Below, in pieces: positions 34,546 to 45,592 of a DNA stretch of 47,755 bases (the first letter of the stretch is position 1; every line of letters starts with the position of its first letter). The position numbers and the translations under genes are program-made. Below the pieces are notes generated by a model. It was not told the DNA's origin. It saw nothing but the letters and a program-made list of their open reading frames with translations, and made no database searches. Origin of the DNA: Gracilaria domingensis (lineage: Eukaryota > Rhodophyta > Florideophyceae > Gracilariales > Gracilariaceae); assembly GCA_022539475.1 (NCBI GenBank), contig VCMS01000156.1, positions 130,252 through 178,006 of the forward strand, given 5' to 3'.

Positions 34546-34862
34546 TGTGGTGCAATCCCACGAGTGGGCAAACACGACCCGCGTCGCGGAAAACGCACAT
34601 ACAGGGTGTTCGAGCCCCGCTCCCTATAGGGGTAGGGATGGTGGTAGAACCCTCCGGTAGGGCTGACACAGACCGGGTGTAAATCCGGGCAGCCCCGTCC
34701 TGGGCGTGCAGCCGGAGGTTGGGGTGGGTAGAATCGGCGTAGAATCCGGGTAATTTCAGCGAGCCACAGCGAGTGGTGTAGAGCAACGCATTTTGCGTGC
34801 TTATCAGGATGATGCGCCTCATATACTCAGGGGAGTGATACGAGGATGCACTCGAAGAGTTA
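34546..34862 (-). repeat. LTR fragment related to element B
   Basis: Begins TGTGGTGCAA and follows the inner end of element B's LTR (19106-19300) in order: CCCGCGT, GCTCCCTAT, CCCTCCGGT-AGG, CCGGGYGTAA-TCCGGGC, GGAGGT. The left flank has no primer-binding site, so it is a 3' or solo LTR in minus orientation. It is cut on its right by element C. Confidence 0.65.
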
Positions 34863-35750
34863 TGAGTTGGACCCAATTTTGGCGGTTACTTTTGGAATGG
34901 CTTTCCCACAGTTACCTGTAATCAGGGTTGCCATTGCTGGCCAATACCGCTAGGTGGACGCGTGTACTACACCACCGTGTGTGTGCATATTACGGGACAA
35001 TAGGTAGTGCACCTGAGGTGCCTGACACTGGGCTAGCCACGTGTACGGACCCCTGCGGGTGTGCACCACGTGTACATAGTTAGTTTAGACCTACTTAGGT
35101 GAGCTCGACCTCGTCGTCGCGAGCACCTTTGTAAAGTCAACCCGAGCACTTCTAAGTGAACTCTTTGTCGAGTAGCGCTCTCCTGAGTGGACTCTACACG
35201 AGTGAGGCTCTGGCGCCAACCGCCTACGTGGGTTATCACTCTCGCGAGTATAGCCACGTCTGGTTACGGTGGTCCTACCCTCTCGGTACCTTTGAGGAAC
35301 ATCTGTCGTTGATGTCGGGACCTGAGGGTCGTACCGAGGAGGTATAGGACTAGATTACGAAGTGATCCGACTCTGTATAGAGTTTTGCCGTGTTTACGGA
35401 AACCCTTGCATTACCGTTGGAGGATCTCGCCCCGCTCCGGGCACAGTGCCGAGGAGGCCCTACCCGTCGCGTGTGGGTGTTGTTTGGTTGTTGTTTTCTG
35501 TTGCTTTCCCTCTCGGGACTACACCTGTCGTTGGTCGTGTTTCATCGTTGCCGATACCACCCCATCTCTGGAGTTTTCCACCGTTTCCTCACCACGTGGC
35601 CTATCACCTCTGTAGGTATAGCCAGTTGCCACTTCGGCCTTACAACCGAGTTACGGTGGTACAGAGGGCTCTGTCACTGGTCTGCCATCTCTCACGAGAG
35701 CGGACCTTCGGACAGTCTGGTGGGTTTCACTCTTCCGAGTTTGCCCCACA
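34863..35750 (+). repeat. 5' LTR of element C
   Basis: Ends ...CCCCACA at 35750, three bases before the primer-binding site. The start at TGAGTTGG (34863) is inferred from resemblance to the outer end of element B's LTR (TTATGAGT, then TTGGACCCA/TTGGCCCA and ATTTTGG), giving about 888 bp. No second copy is available in the window, so the 5' limit is uncertain. Overlapping short frames in it look spurious. Confidence 0.6.
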
Positions 35751-35753
35751 AAG

Positions 35754-35771
35754 TGGTCTCCCGACCTAGAA
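35754..35771 (+). promoter_or_regulatory. Primer-binding site of element C
   Basis: TGGTCTCCCGACCTAGAA, identical over all 18 nt to the sites of A and B although the LTRs themselves have diverged strongly. Confidence 0.87.
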
Positions 35772-35994
35772 CCGTTTTAGGTCACTGTCGTGGAATTGAC
35801 TTGATTGTTGACGGATCACCGTTTTCTGACAACGATCAGAGGACTCTTTAGAGTTTTGGAGGTTGACAACTTTTGAACGTGAACCGCTGACGTGGTGGTT
35901 TACCGAGAAGGTTTATTGAGTTTTCTTGTTCTTTGGAGACTCGTGTACGAGTTTAACTGGATCATCTGGACCAGACTGCTAACTGGTTTCCAGT

Positions 35995-38064
35995 ATGCCG
36001 CAACCGCCTCGAGGTTCTCGAGCTGGTTCAGCGCGGTCGTCAGCTGCGGTTCCACCCGTTGCACCGACGTCCCGGTCTATCCCAGATGAGGCGCAACCTC
36101 TTGAGGTCGTACCCCGCCCCCGGAGAACGCGCTCAGTTACGGAAGCACCTAAGGAAAACGTGGGTTCTGCTCAACCCGTCGTTGAGACACCATCCATGGT
36201 TAACCCTAACGCTGCTACCGTAGCCGAGTTGGCTAGGTTGGAATCCCGCTTGGATATTAATCACGCTGCTCACGTGGAACTCCTACAGGATGTTACCTCG
36301 TTGAGGACGCAGGTTGATAATGCCCAGGTGAGGGATGTCTCAGGAGACTTACGTCTTCTGAGAAGGGACGTGAATTCCATTATGGAATATCTGGGTACCC
36401 CAGACGTCTTCGTCACGGAGTACCGGGCATTTGTCGAGGAAATGCGCACCGATATCGGTCGAATCCGTTCGCGCTTGGAAACGCTGGAGGATACAATCCG
36501 TATGGATGAAGCTGTGGACGCACAGGTTCCTCAAGGAAATCCATCTGCGGATGAAGACCATCGTTCGGTGAAGCAGAAACGTCGACACCCAAAACGAGTT
36601 CACTATGATTCGGATTCATCGCGCTCTGACTCGAGCGGCATGACTGAAGACAGTTCGTCAGATTCATCTGATAGTGATAACAACCGTCATAGGTCACGTT
36701 CGACACGGTCGAAAGCGACGCAGTCTACTCAGGCAGTGATGAGATCACGCGTGAAAGGACGGCGCCACTTGGGACTCAAAGAGTTAAAGCCGACGGACCC
36801 GCTCTACACAAAGCTGTTGTCGTACCGCTATTATCGGTTGGAGGATGTTACTTCGAATCGCTCCTCGCGAGGAACCGGTAAGGTGAAGGACTACATTCGA
36901 AGGTTGAATGTTACCCTTGAAACAAGGAAGTTCTCGGGGACAGATCCTATCCTTATCTTGGATTTCCTTGCCAGGTTCGTCCAGGAGGCCGATATACTCG
37001 GTATGAGTGAAGCACAGGCATATGTGGCACTGCCGTACTTCCTAACAGGGACTGCGGAAGATCAGTACAACTCAGTTCGAGGAACCTCGAGAGCCTCGGA
37101 AGGAGGAGTCACGTGTTGGCCGGAAGCCGTGAACTACCTTCTCAGGTCGTACGCGACTTCCAACGCGATTTACAGTGCTACTCTTGCTGTTCGCGACACT
37201 AGACCGAAGAGTGGAGAATCTGAAACGGTTTATTCAACGCGGTTGAACAAAGCGTTTCACCGATGTGGTAATGTGTATTCCGCACAGGAGCGGTGTACCA
37301 TGTTTGTTGATGGTTTGGACCCCACCATTCGGTCGTTGATCGCTCGCCGACGCGAGGAAAAACGCCGAATGACGTACCTAGAGTTGGTTAATTACGCCCA
37401 GGCGGAAGGAGAGACGTATCGAGCCCGCAACCCGGGGCAGCGCCGCTCGAAAGCGCTACTCGCGGAGAGTTCGTCACCATCGATGTCGGTTTTGCGACGT
37501 GAAACCGCTGTCGGTGATGCTGATAACGTCCACTTCATCGGAAGTAACCCCGATTCTTACGGATATACGGACCTGCCGTCAACCTCGATTCCGAGCACGG
37601 AAGAAGACCCCGCATTGTATGCCCAAGGTGTCCGGGTGCCTGCAGCCCCGCTGCCTTACGCTAACAATTCGTCGCGTCTGAACCGTCCAGGGTGGAAGGA
37701 CACAGCACCACAACGTCGAGTGGACAATCGCCCTCGCGACAAACCGGCCTCGGTCATATGTTACCAGTGCTACCTTCCAGGTCACGTATCGACGCAGTGC
37801 GTATTTCCGCCGTCGCACAGGCCGAAAATCATTGCGTATTACGACGCCCTCACGCCCGAGGAAAAGGAATCTGTTCCACGAAAGGAATATGATAAGGCCA
37901 GAGCTGAACTGGGATTACCGGTTCCGGTCTATGCTCAGCCCTCCGTTCCGGCACAGGCACCTTCGAACCAGGTTCAAGGCGAAGTACCCACGCATGGGGT
38001 TCAGTTAGGCCCCCCGAACGGAGTTCACGCACCGAATTCGGTGAGCCCCGTTCAGAAAAACTGA
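35995..38064 (+). CDS. gag: Element C Gag
   Basis: Intact 689-residue frame starting MPQPPRGSRA, 223 bp after the primer-binding site. Layout parallels B: Pro/Arg-rich N-terminus; a coiled coil at about 75-170; a Ser/Asp/Arg-rich tract at about 203-245; the GRRHLGLKELKPTD...YRYYRLED block; the Gag core from FSGTDPILILDFLARF (313-328); the TRLNKAF-RCGNVYSA region; and a CCHC knuckle CYQCYLPGHVSTQC at 589-602 (C589, C592, H597, C602). It ends VQKN-stop in the same CAGAAAAACTGA as B. Expected to assemble cytoplasmic particles and bind genomic RNA. Confidence 0.93.
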   Translation: MPQPPRGSRAGSARSSAAVPPVAPTSRSIPDEAQPLEVVPRPRRTRSVTEAPKENVGSAQPVVETPSMVNPNAATVAELARLESRLDINHAAHVELLQDVTSLRTQVDNAQVRDVSGDLRLLRRDVNSIMEYLGTPDVFVTEYRAFVEEMRTDIGRIRSRLETLEDTIRMDEAVDAQVPQGNPSADEDHRSVKQKRRHPKRVHYDSDSSRSDSSGMTEDSSSDSSDSDNNRHRSRSTRSKATQSTQAVMRSRVKGRRHLGLKELKPTDPLYTKLLSYRYYRLEDVTSNRSSRGTGKVKDYIRRLNVTLETRKFSGTDPILILDFLARFVQEADILGMSEAQAYVALPYFLTGTAEDQYNSVRGTSRASEGGVTCWPEAVNYLLRSYATSNAIYSATLAVRDTRPKSGESETVYSTRLNKAFHRCGNVYSAQERCTMFVDGLDPTIRSLIARRREEKRRMTYLELVNYAQAEGETYRARNPGQRRSKALLAESSSPSMSVLRRETAVGDADNVHFIGSNPDSYGYTDLPSTSIPSTEEDPALYAQGVRVPAAPLPYANNSSRLNRPGWKDTAPQRRVDNRPRDKPASVICYQCYLPGHVSTQCVFPPSHRPKIIAYYDALTPEEKESVPRKEYDKARAELGLPVPVYAQPSVPAQAPSNQVQGEVPTHGVQLGPPNGVHAPNSVSPVQKN
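38053..38064 (+). promoter_or_regulatory. Candidate -1 frameshift site at the gag/pol junction of element C
   Basis: CAG-AAA-AAC-TGA with pol open in the -1 frame straight through to the protease. The amino acids encoded in that frame between the sites and the first pol Met resemble those of B (EKLTSGVSP, then APE-x-SQLRSPAVRIL versus APEAPEPRSPVKIL). Confidence 0.6.
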
Positions 38065-38183
38065 CTTCGGGAGTTTCCCCTACGGGAGGGGCGCCTTCCG
38101 AGCCGAAGTTAAAGGCGCCCGAGGCGTCACAGCTTCGCTCCCCAGCTGTTAGAATCCTTTCAAGGATAGCGGCTACAACTGAC

Positions 38184-41100
38184 GTGAGCTCAGAACACCT
38201 TTCGGTTCTACGTCGTCCGTGGATACGGTCCCGTAATCTCCGTATTCCGGAAAGAGTTCTTGTGATGGCCAAGAGAAACTACAAAGTTTATGCCGATCTT
38301 GGCTTGTCTAACCAGTTCATGGTTCGAGAGTTGTCTGTGTTGGATACAGGAGCTGCACCGAACCTGATTCACCTTGAGTTGGTGCCACCCGCGCTACGGG
38401 ATGAAATTCGTCATGGTCCAGGTTTGGACATCGCGGATGCCAACAATAACCCGTTGCGTACTCTTGGGTACATACCTCTCATGGTACGATTAGGAACCTG
38501 TATGGTTAAAGTGGATTTCATGGTTTGCAAAAGCATTGCCGCACCGGTGATACTCGGTTGTGACTTTTGTGATCGTTTTGTTGAAGTGATTCGACCTCGA
38601 GCTCGAGTTGTTACCATGGATGATGGTTCCGAAATACCGATTGTAAGGAAACCGCTAAAGAGAGCTACACGCAAGCGCGTCCCGCTCCCTGCTGCACAGG
38701 AAGTTCCAACCGTCGACCCGGTATCATCTAAGCTCCATGTGGCTCATGCCATCGCAATCCCTGCGCAATCCCAAGTTTGGGTCACCATAACTACTAAGCA
38801 GTCTGGTCTACGTGTGGTACAACCATTGCCATCGTTGTATGATCAGAAGCAACTCGCTTTGGCGAACGGAGTAATCTCGGTGGAACCCGACAAACCATTC
38901 AGAGTTTTGGTCGCCAACTTTGGCACAACCCGACAGTGGTTAGCTAAAAACCAAATCCTTGGTACCACTCTCCCACACCCTGCTGCTATCGTACCGACGA
39001 AGATACCCGTTGCGGATGTTCTCGGTATAACCGATGCTAAGGAGGGGGAGGGATCAGCGGAAACCGCTTTTACCGCATCGGTTACCCCGGCGAGCGAAGT
39101 TACCGAATCGCTGGCACCCACCGAGGGTAAGGCGTTGCCACCAGGAACGGAAGATACAGACCCTGTCAAGGAACTGGAACAGTTGAATTTTGATCATGTA
39201 CCTGAATCTCATAGAGGTAAGCTAAGAGAAATGTTGAGGGAGTTCACACCCATGTGGGATGGATCCCTCGGGACAATTGGAATCACGGAACACCGTATTG
39301 ACCTACTTCCAGGTACTAGCCCCATTTCCCAACACCCATACCGGGCTGGTCCCAAAGCTAGGGAAGAAGAGCAATCCAGGTTGAGAAGATGTTACGCGCT
39401 GGCGTCATAGAGGCGGCTCAATCCGCTTGGGCCTCACCCGTGGTGCTAGTTCCGAAAGCGGACGGATCGTGGCGATTCTGTATTGATTACCGTCGTCTAA
39501 ATTCGGTCACCGTCAAAGACGTTTATCCCATACCCAGGATGGACGAATACATTGACTCGCTTGGGAGTGCTACAGTGTTCACCGCCTTGGATGCCAATTG
39601 GGGATACTGGCAAGTTCCGATCCGTGAAAAGGATAAGGACAAAACTGCTTTTGTGTGCCACCAAGGTTTGTACCGGTTTAAACGAATGCCGTTCGGATTA
39701 ACCAACGCACCGGCTACGTTTCAACGTGCTATCGATATCCTCTTGGCTCGATTCAAGTGGAAGACCTGCTTGGTGTATCTTGACGATATCATCGTGTTCT
39801 CCGATAACCTTGATGACCACTTAACACACGTCCGGGACGTCATGAGAGTCCTCAGGGACGCGGGCATTACGCTGAAACTCAAGAAGTGCGAGTTCTTCAC
39901 AGATTCTGTCAAATACCTAGGGCATATCATTCGACCTGGACAGCTCTCAGTTGACGCAGTTCGCGTGAAGTGGCTGAAGGAAGCGAAACACCCTACGACA
40001 CAAACGGAACTCCGCAGTTTTCTGGGTCTTTGTAATGTATATCGGCGTTTTGTCCCGAACTTCGCAGATATTGCGACCCCCCTTAACCACCTTTTGAGAA
40101 AAGGTCAACCAGTTCAACTGGAACCCCTAGGCGACGCGGAAGCGTCTGCCTTTTCGGCATTAATTGACGCAGTAACGTCACCGCCAATCTTGGCTTTGCC
40201 TAAGCTAGGACTTCCATTCGAAGTAGACACTGACGCCAGTGCACACCAGGTTGGTTGCGCCCTGTTTCAGGTCACGGAAGACGGCGTGAGACATCCAATT
40301 GGATACTGGTCGCGATCCTTGAACGTATACGAACGTAACTACTCAGTTTCGGAGAAAGAATGCTTAGCCGTTGTATGGGCTCTAACTACACTGAGGCCAT
40401 ATCTTATGGGCAACCATTTTACGGTACATACGGACCACTCATCTCTCCGATGGCTCATGGAAATCTCGGAACCATCAGGACGCTTGATGCGTTGGCGCTT
40501 GAGGTTATCGGAGTTCGATTTCACAGTTACGTACAAAAAAGGAACGTTGAATCTGCAGGCAGATGCACTCTCCCGCTTGGGAACAAATGCAGAAGCGGCA
40601 CCAGTTGACGATCTGGACATACCATGCTTTATGGTGGAAGAACAAGCAGGTTGGGTCGAATCTTTGTCGGATGACATCTGTGACGACATCCTGCTCACTT
40701 CTGAGAAGTTGGATCCATTGACTGGATCTTTTGTACCCATCACTCCCGAGGAGATGATCCGAGAACAGCAAACGGATGAGTTTTGTACGCAAATTCGCGC
40801 TCGTCTCAATGGAGGAGATCGTATACCTTTTCAGGTTAACGATCAGGGGTACCTGGTTAGGTTGGTCGAAGCGTATACCCAAATTGTGGTCCCATACTCG
40901 CTGCAAAACCGTGTGTTGGTCATGACACACTATGTGAAGGTAGGAGCCCACCCAGGAGGTCGAAAACTATACTTGACCCTGCGTAGGGATTTTTACTGGC
41001 CGTCAATGGCATTGGACTGCTACGCAGTACGACGCTCTTGCACCGAGTGCGCTAAGAATAACGTGAAACTTCGTAAGTACTCGAAGAAGTTAACGCTGTT

Positions 41101-42517
41101 CCCAGCACGGTCTCCTTTGGAGTTTATCGCTATCGATATCTTAGGTGAATTGATCAGAACCGCAAGAGGTAATCGATACCTTCTGGTTATCACCGATCGG
41201 TTCTCTAAGTTGGTACGGACAGTCCCGCTGAAACGGATTACGGCCACCGTGGTTGCACAAGCTTTTGTCACCCACTGGGTCTTTGTGTACGGTCCACCGG
41301 TTCATCTATTATCAGATAACGGTTCACAGTTCACGTCGAAGTTTTTCCAGGACGTCTGTCGGATCTTGAGTGTCAAGAATCTATTTACGACCACCTACCA
41401 CCCCCAAACAAATGGTCAGGTAGAACGATTTAACCGTACCATGCTGAATGCATTAAGATCTTATGTGGCAGATCATCCTAAGGATTGGGATTTGTATACG
41501 GACGCTATTAAGTATGCGTACAACACCCAAGTCCACCGGGTAACGAAGCTAGCACCTTTTGAGTTGGTATTGTCAAGAGTACCGCCACCGGTTGCAATCG
41601 AGGCTCAAGAAACGCTTTCTACGTACCCGTCTGTTGGGTTATACAGGAATGCTTGGAAGGATTGGTTAACCAAAATGGTACCATTCGCTCGCACAGCGAT
41701 GGATAAGGCGCAGGCCGCTTATAAGCGCAACTTCGACGCGAAGGTTAAGACCCCATTACCAAAGGTCAAACCAGACGATATGGTATTTCTCCGCAAAGAA
41801 TACTATAATCCGGAGAAGGAACGCCGCCACAAGCTCTCGCCTATCGCGGAAGGACCCTACAAGGTTATTTCCGTCACGGACGATACCGTAGTATTGGATA
41901 TCAATAATCTCCACGAACGGATATCGTTAGACCGTGTCGCGCTGGCCCCACCACCCTACGTTCACGTTAACACCCAACTGGGTGAAGCTACAGGGGACGA
42001 ACAGGTCGTATCTTCGCGCCCTGCGACTCTCCGCCCTGATCGCGGCTTATCGGATCTACCGAAGTCAGAATCACCCACGCGGGTAGCACAACCCGTTGCG
42101 GGAGACGAAGAGGAAAACTCAACTAGAGTTGACCCCCCACCGGACGTCGTGGCTCCCGTGCCACCGCCTAAGGAGGGGGAGGAAAGTACGGAACCCGTTA
42201 CACCGGCGTCGCACGGTCACACTGTGTCGCAAGGTACCGCAACCAATCTCGCGGTCTCTACCGATAGCGTTGTGGTGCGCCGAGGCGCTGTACCTCGTGG
42301 TGATACTCCGTCGAGTTCGTTGAGCAATGCGCTGGAAACGACACGACCCACCCAGGGGGTACACACCGCTGTGGATAACGTAACCCCGTCGGGAACACCA
42401 CAACTGAGTGAGGTCACCACCCGCAGAGCGGAGAAGACAGTATCTGTAGACCCGGGCTTTCCGGAGAACGCAGAACCGCAAGCGGTAGATCAGCTCAATG
42501 ATACCGACCGGTGTTAA
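38184..42517 (+). pseudogene. pol: Element C pol: protease, RT, RNase H, integrase (one frameshift)
   Basis: First segment (38184-39410): protease with LSVLDTGAAPN and the CDFCDRFVE region, ending REEEQSRLRRCYALAS. Element B continues EEEKTQVEKMLRAGV here, so a single base is missing at about 39378 (CAATCCAGG where CAATCCCAGG would restore frame). Second segment (39389-42517, 1042 aa): RT with YLDD at 130-133, RNase H (DTDAS near 280-284, HTDH near 347-350), integrase zinc residues H514, H521, C551, C554, catalytic D583, D643, E679 (DD35E), and a GPY-type module (PIAEGPYKVI). A Pro/Thr/Ser-rich tail ends at 42517, short of the chromodomain. Confidence 0.92.
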
Positions 42518-43099
42518 CCACGCCGTGGTATAAGGAAACGAGAAGTCGTACGTACCCGCGTATTATTTGGGAAAACAACCTTGGAAAGGTGAAGTACGAA
42601 GTACGAGTTTGGAAACCGTCGATGGTGCACCCACGCCGCGTGGCAGAGGACTCATGACACACCCAAGTGGAGAGTAACACGTTGTGCGACGTGGTGACGT
42701 ATGGAAAGCACCGCCGACACGGGGAACTGCTGACAGTAAGTCGCGTGCGCGAGTACCACACGTGCACGGTGCACGATGTACGGTCGCCAACCGTAGGCGA
42801 ACGGACACCTGTTAGGGTAACTCGTGGCTCACACGTGCCACCGCCTGGCCAACCAGAAGGCCGCGATATGCACCGTGATTGGTCAATCCGCCTCCATGGC
42901 GCACGAGCGAGACCCTGCCCGTTCTCCGTCGCACGGACGATCCTTCTGGATAGCAAGAGGGAGCTCAGAATCCCGAAGCTACCGTTGGACGGTCGGAAGC
43001 TCAACCAAAACGAGCCGAAGCTCGTCAGACTCAAGAAGGAGAGTATTTCAAGAAGAACCTTTCAGGTTGAAGATTGGACGCTCCTGGCGTAAGTTGTAG
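42518..43099 (+). pseudogene. Broken linker between integrase and chromodomain of element C
   Basis: Same frame as both neighbours but with several stops. In element B the equivalent part is an open Pro/Glu/Ser-rich linker of about 350 residues. Fragments in other frames (TVHDVRSPTVGERTP, then LDSKRELRIPKLPL) faintly resemble B's linker, which suggests indels rather than a natural gene end. Confidence 0.5.
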
Positions 43100-43453
43100 T
43101 TGTCGCGCAGCGAGGAACTCCTAGTGAGTCGTGACTGGTTAAGTCCAAGAGGAACCCCTCTAGAGGTTAGCCGGCCACCACCTCGCCACCCTCGAAGGTA
43201 CGAAACCACAATGGGTGAAGGAGAGCAGTCAAACACCGAGGTGTACCCGCAGGAATACGTGATCGAACGTATCGTACGTCATGTTGTAGACCCCGATGGG
43301 ACGGTACTGTACCAAGTGCGATGGTATGGCTACTACGCCGAGGAGGACACCATGGAGCCGGTCGAGCACCTACCTAGGTCGAAGATCGTTTCATACCACC
43401 GTCGCACTCGGTCAGCCTTGCCGTCCAACCTGGACCAAGCCCAGGTGGGATAA
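43100..43453 (+). CDS. Chromodomain of element C
   Basis: Open frame in the same phase as pol. From the Met at 43211 it reads MGEGEQSNTEVYPQEYVIER and then IVRHVVDPDG, LYQVRWYGYYAEEDTMEP and HLPRSKIVSYHRRTRS: a full chromodomain of about 50 residues with the aromatic and VRWYGY features intact and the same ending (NLDQAQVG) as B (TLDKAQVG). It could be made as the end of pol if the upstream breaks are recent, or separately if a start in this frame is used. It probably targets integration by binding methylated histone tails; that is family knowledge, not shown here. Confidence 0.85.
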   Translation: MSRSEELLVSRDWLSPRGTPLEVSRPPPRHPRRYETTMGEGEQSNTEVYPQEYVIERIVRHVVDPDGTVLYQVRWYGYYAEEDTMEPVEHLPRSKIVSYHRRTRSALPSNLDQAQVG

Positions 43454-43822
43454 GAACCGTTCCCGGTGAGGAGCTTTCAACTATACCGCGATGCGGAAGA
43501 CTCAGAATGGAGAGTTGACCCCTCCTGTGTGGGGATGAAGGAAGGAAGAAGACCAATGAAGCGGTGAAGACTGAACTAGAGGAAGTGAGAAGAAAGAAAG
43601 AAGAGCATACCGAAATGCCGGTTGTACCGATTTAAAACGGTTAGAGTAGAAGAAGCACCAAAGAAGTGAAGTACACTTGAACACAGTGTGAGTGAAGAAG
43701 TAATCGAAGATCGATCAAGTTCGTGGAGAACAGGCAAAAGGGTGAAGGGAAAGTTACCACTAGATGGTTTTACTGTTTCTATCTTATACTAAGGACCAAG
43801 TCCTCCAGCCCTGCTGGTCATC
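43454..43822. other. Purine-rich spacer between convergent chromodomain and antisense ORF of C
   Basis: 370 bp with long AG-rich runs (about 43520-43610 and 43680-43760). Element B has a GAA microsatellite in the same place. No ORF supported. Overlapping transcript ends of pol and the antisense gene would be expected here. Confidence 0.55.
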
Positions 43823-44962
43823 TTACACCCCCGATGAGGGACCGGCACCGCCGCTACCGGAGAGACCCTGCGAAGGGTGCGGAACGGCGTAAGCCAGTAT
43901 CCCTGCCATAGTGGTGAGATGATCGGGCACGATAATTCCAGCGTTCTGGAGACTGGCGCGCAACATCGCGATGTTCGCCGGAGAATCTCCCGGAGCGACC
44001 GGAGCTGTCGGGGCCGGAAGGACCGAAGGAACGGTAGCCGCTACAGGGGCCGGACCCACCACCGGAACACTCGCTTGAGTCGGAACATTCCAACCCACAG
44101 GAGCCTGGGGTACCCCGCCGCTGGCATGCAACACCTGATTCGCCGCCGGTAGGTCGTTCACCAACTCCTGGTCCATCTCGACGAGTGCTCCAGCCGCCTT
44201 TCCACCAGTATCCATGTTCGGATCATCCAGATCTACTGCGGCGACCCAGTTGTCACTGAACATGAACCCAACGGGGTGACTGTCTGGAATCGACCGTGGC
44301 TGGTTCGCTGCCCACTCGGCATACGCGCTAGTCGTCATCGTACCCTCCCATGGGTCGTAATACACGAAATCTCCTGCTGTGGGATGTCTCCTACCGGGTG
44401 AGCGGTCGTAGTGACGACGAGGACCTTTCCCGCGTTGCGAACGGGGCACCGTTTCCCAATCGACTCCATCGATAACATCCAAGATGTAATGGATCTCATC
44501 CACGTTCTCTTCGGACCCCAAGGGAGTGTGCAAATCCAGCGAGCGGATAATGCTGCGAAGCATCGGCGGAATATACCAAACACGGTAGTTGTCGTAAGCC
44601 TCCCAGAGGAGAAACGCTGCTACGCGTGCCGCCCACTCGCCGGCTACGAGACCCCACCATCCTGAATGCGGATCGTTGATCAATCGGGAGCCGATGTAAC
44701 TCAAGCACGGAGGCAGTTCTGCAAAACACCCTTTGGGTACCTCCACATCACGCCACCAATCTGGTAGAGGAGGGAACCGTCCAACAAAGGCCTGCGGTCT
44801 GTACCTCTCGGTCTCGATATTCGGGTACGGAATCAGATACCCATGACGGGAACGAGCTTTCCGCTCAAACCGAATGCGGTTGACGAACCCACCCTGGGAA
44901 GCGTTCTTGCGAAGATAACGGAACTCCGCTCGGAGTATGGGCCGATTCCAGCACAACATCAA
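43823..44962 (-). CDS. Antisense ORF of element C, N-terminus cut by transposon
   Basis: 379-codon frame opposite to gag-pol, intact as far as it goes. Its first codons (about 44962 down) are probably not the true start, since the Plavaka-like element begins at 44968. It is a soluble, Trp/Tyr-rich protein in the first 250 residues (LPDWWRDVEVP, GWWGLVAGEWAARVAAFLLW, WYIPPMLRSIIRSL, FVYYDPWEGTM, GFMFSDNWVAAVDLDD), then a Pro/Val/Ala linker and a Gly/Ser-rich end. Homologous to the antisense frames of A (central part) and B (C-terminus). No signal peptide or membrane helix is visible, arguing against an envelope protein. Family unknown. Confidence 0.75.
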   Translation of the reverse strand: MMLCWNRPILRAEFRYLRKNASQGGFVNRIRFERKARSRHGYLIPYPNIETERYRPQAFVGRFPPLPDWWRDVEVPKGCFAELPPCLSYIGSRLINDPHSGWWGLVAGEWAARVAAFLLWEAYDNYRVWYIPPMLRSIIRSLDLHTPLGSEENVDEIHYILDVIDGVDWETVPRSQRGKGPRRHYDRSPGRRHPTAGDFVYYDPWEGTMTTSAYAEWAANQPRSIPDSHPVGFMFSDNWVAAVDLDDPNMDTGGKAAGALVEMDQELVNDLPAANQVLHASGGVPQAPVGWNVPTQASVPVVGPAPVAATVPSVLPAPTAPVAPGDSPANIAMLRASLQNAGIIVPDHLTTMAGILAYAVPHPSQGLSGSGGAGPSSGV

Positions 44963-45592
44963 CCTCGCGTCTGTCTCTTGCAGATGCTAGTTTTTGGCGA
45001 GGGTCGTCCAGAAATTGGCAAAGGTCGTCCAGTAAATTTTTTGAAAAAATATCGAGATCAATTATTTCAAAATTTGCAGATAATTGCTTGGGTCGTCCAG
45101 AATCTCTGTGGAGTAAATACTGGGGGGTTTTCCACTCGTGCTAGTTCTTTAGTCGAGGGCTACCTGAACCGTATTTCGCGAAGTCTAGGTTCAGTTTCCA
45201 TTAAGGTGCACATTACACGATACCTTCTGCGGAATGATACCCTGCAACGCATGGAATACTAGTGCTAGTACAGATGATGCCCATTCTGAAATCATACCGT
45301 TTTATTCGTATCTATTCTTCTATCGACCGCTTTTGCTAACGACTACTTCGCTATATTACATGTACCATTTCCCCATAATGGAGCGGGTGTAGGCGCAATC
45401 TGCGGCAGATGCCGCAGACTGCACCTCCACCATAGTGCTGGATCGGTAGAACACATACGCACTCCGAGAGGATGAGGCGCGAAGCGCCTCATCCTCTCCG
45501 TTCCTCATGTAGGGAACCATGCCCAGATGCATGGTTCCCTACTTGAGGAACCTGCACCTGCAACTCGTGAGCTACCTCCGCATCAAAAGTCA

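Larger units (their letters stand above)
34863..44967 (+). mobile_element. Ty3/Gypsy chromodomain retrotransposon C (3' part interrupted by Plavaka-like copy 2)
   Basis: Plus-strand element with LTR, primer-binding site, gag, pol, a chromodomain frame and an antisense ORF, in the same arrangement as A and B. Its Gag and Pol are closer to B than to A by eye. The antisense ORF is cut at about 44967 by the second Plavaka-like insertion, and the rest of that ORF and the 3' LTR lie beyond the window. Pol has one frameshift in the protease-RT linker and stop codons before the chromodomain; every catalytic residue checked is kept. Confidence 0.9.

Noticed and set aside
39378..39410. Programmed frameshift inside element C pol
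   Set aside because: No slippery sequence; element B reads through in one frame, and one missing C explains the break.
43823..44962. Antisense ORF of C as an envelope gene
   Set aside because: No signal peptide, transmembrane helix or Cys pattern is visible and it is on the opposite strand to gag-pol.
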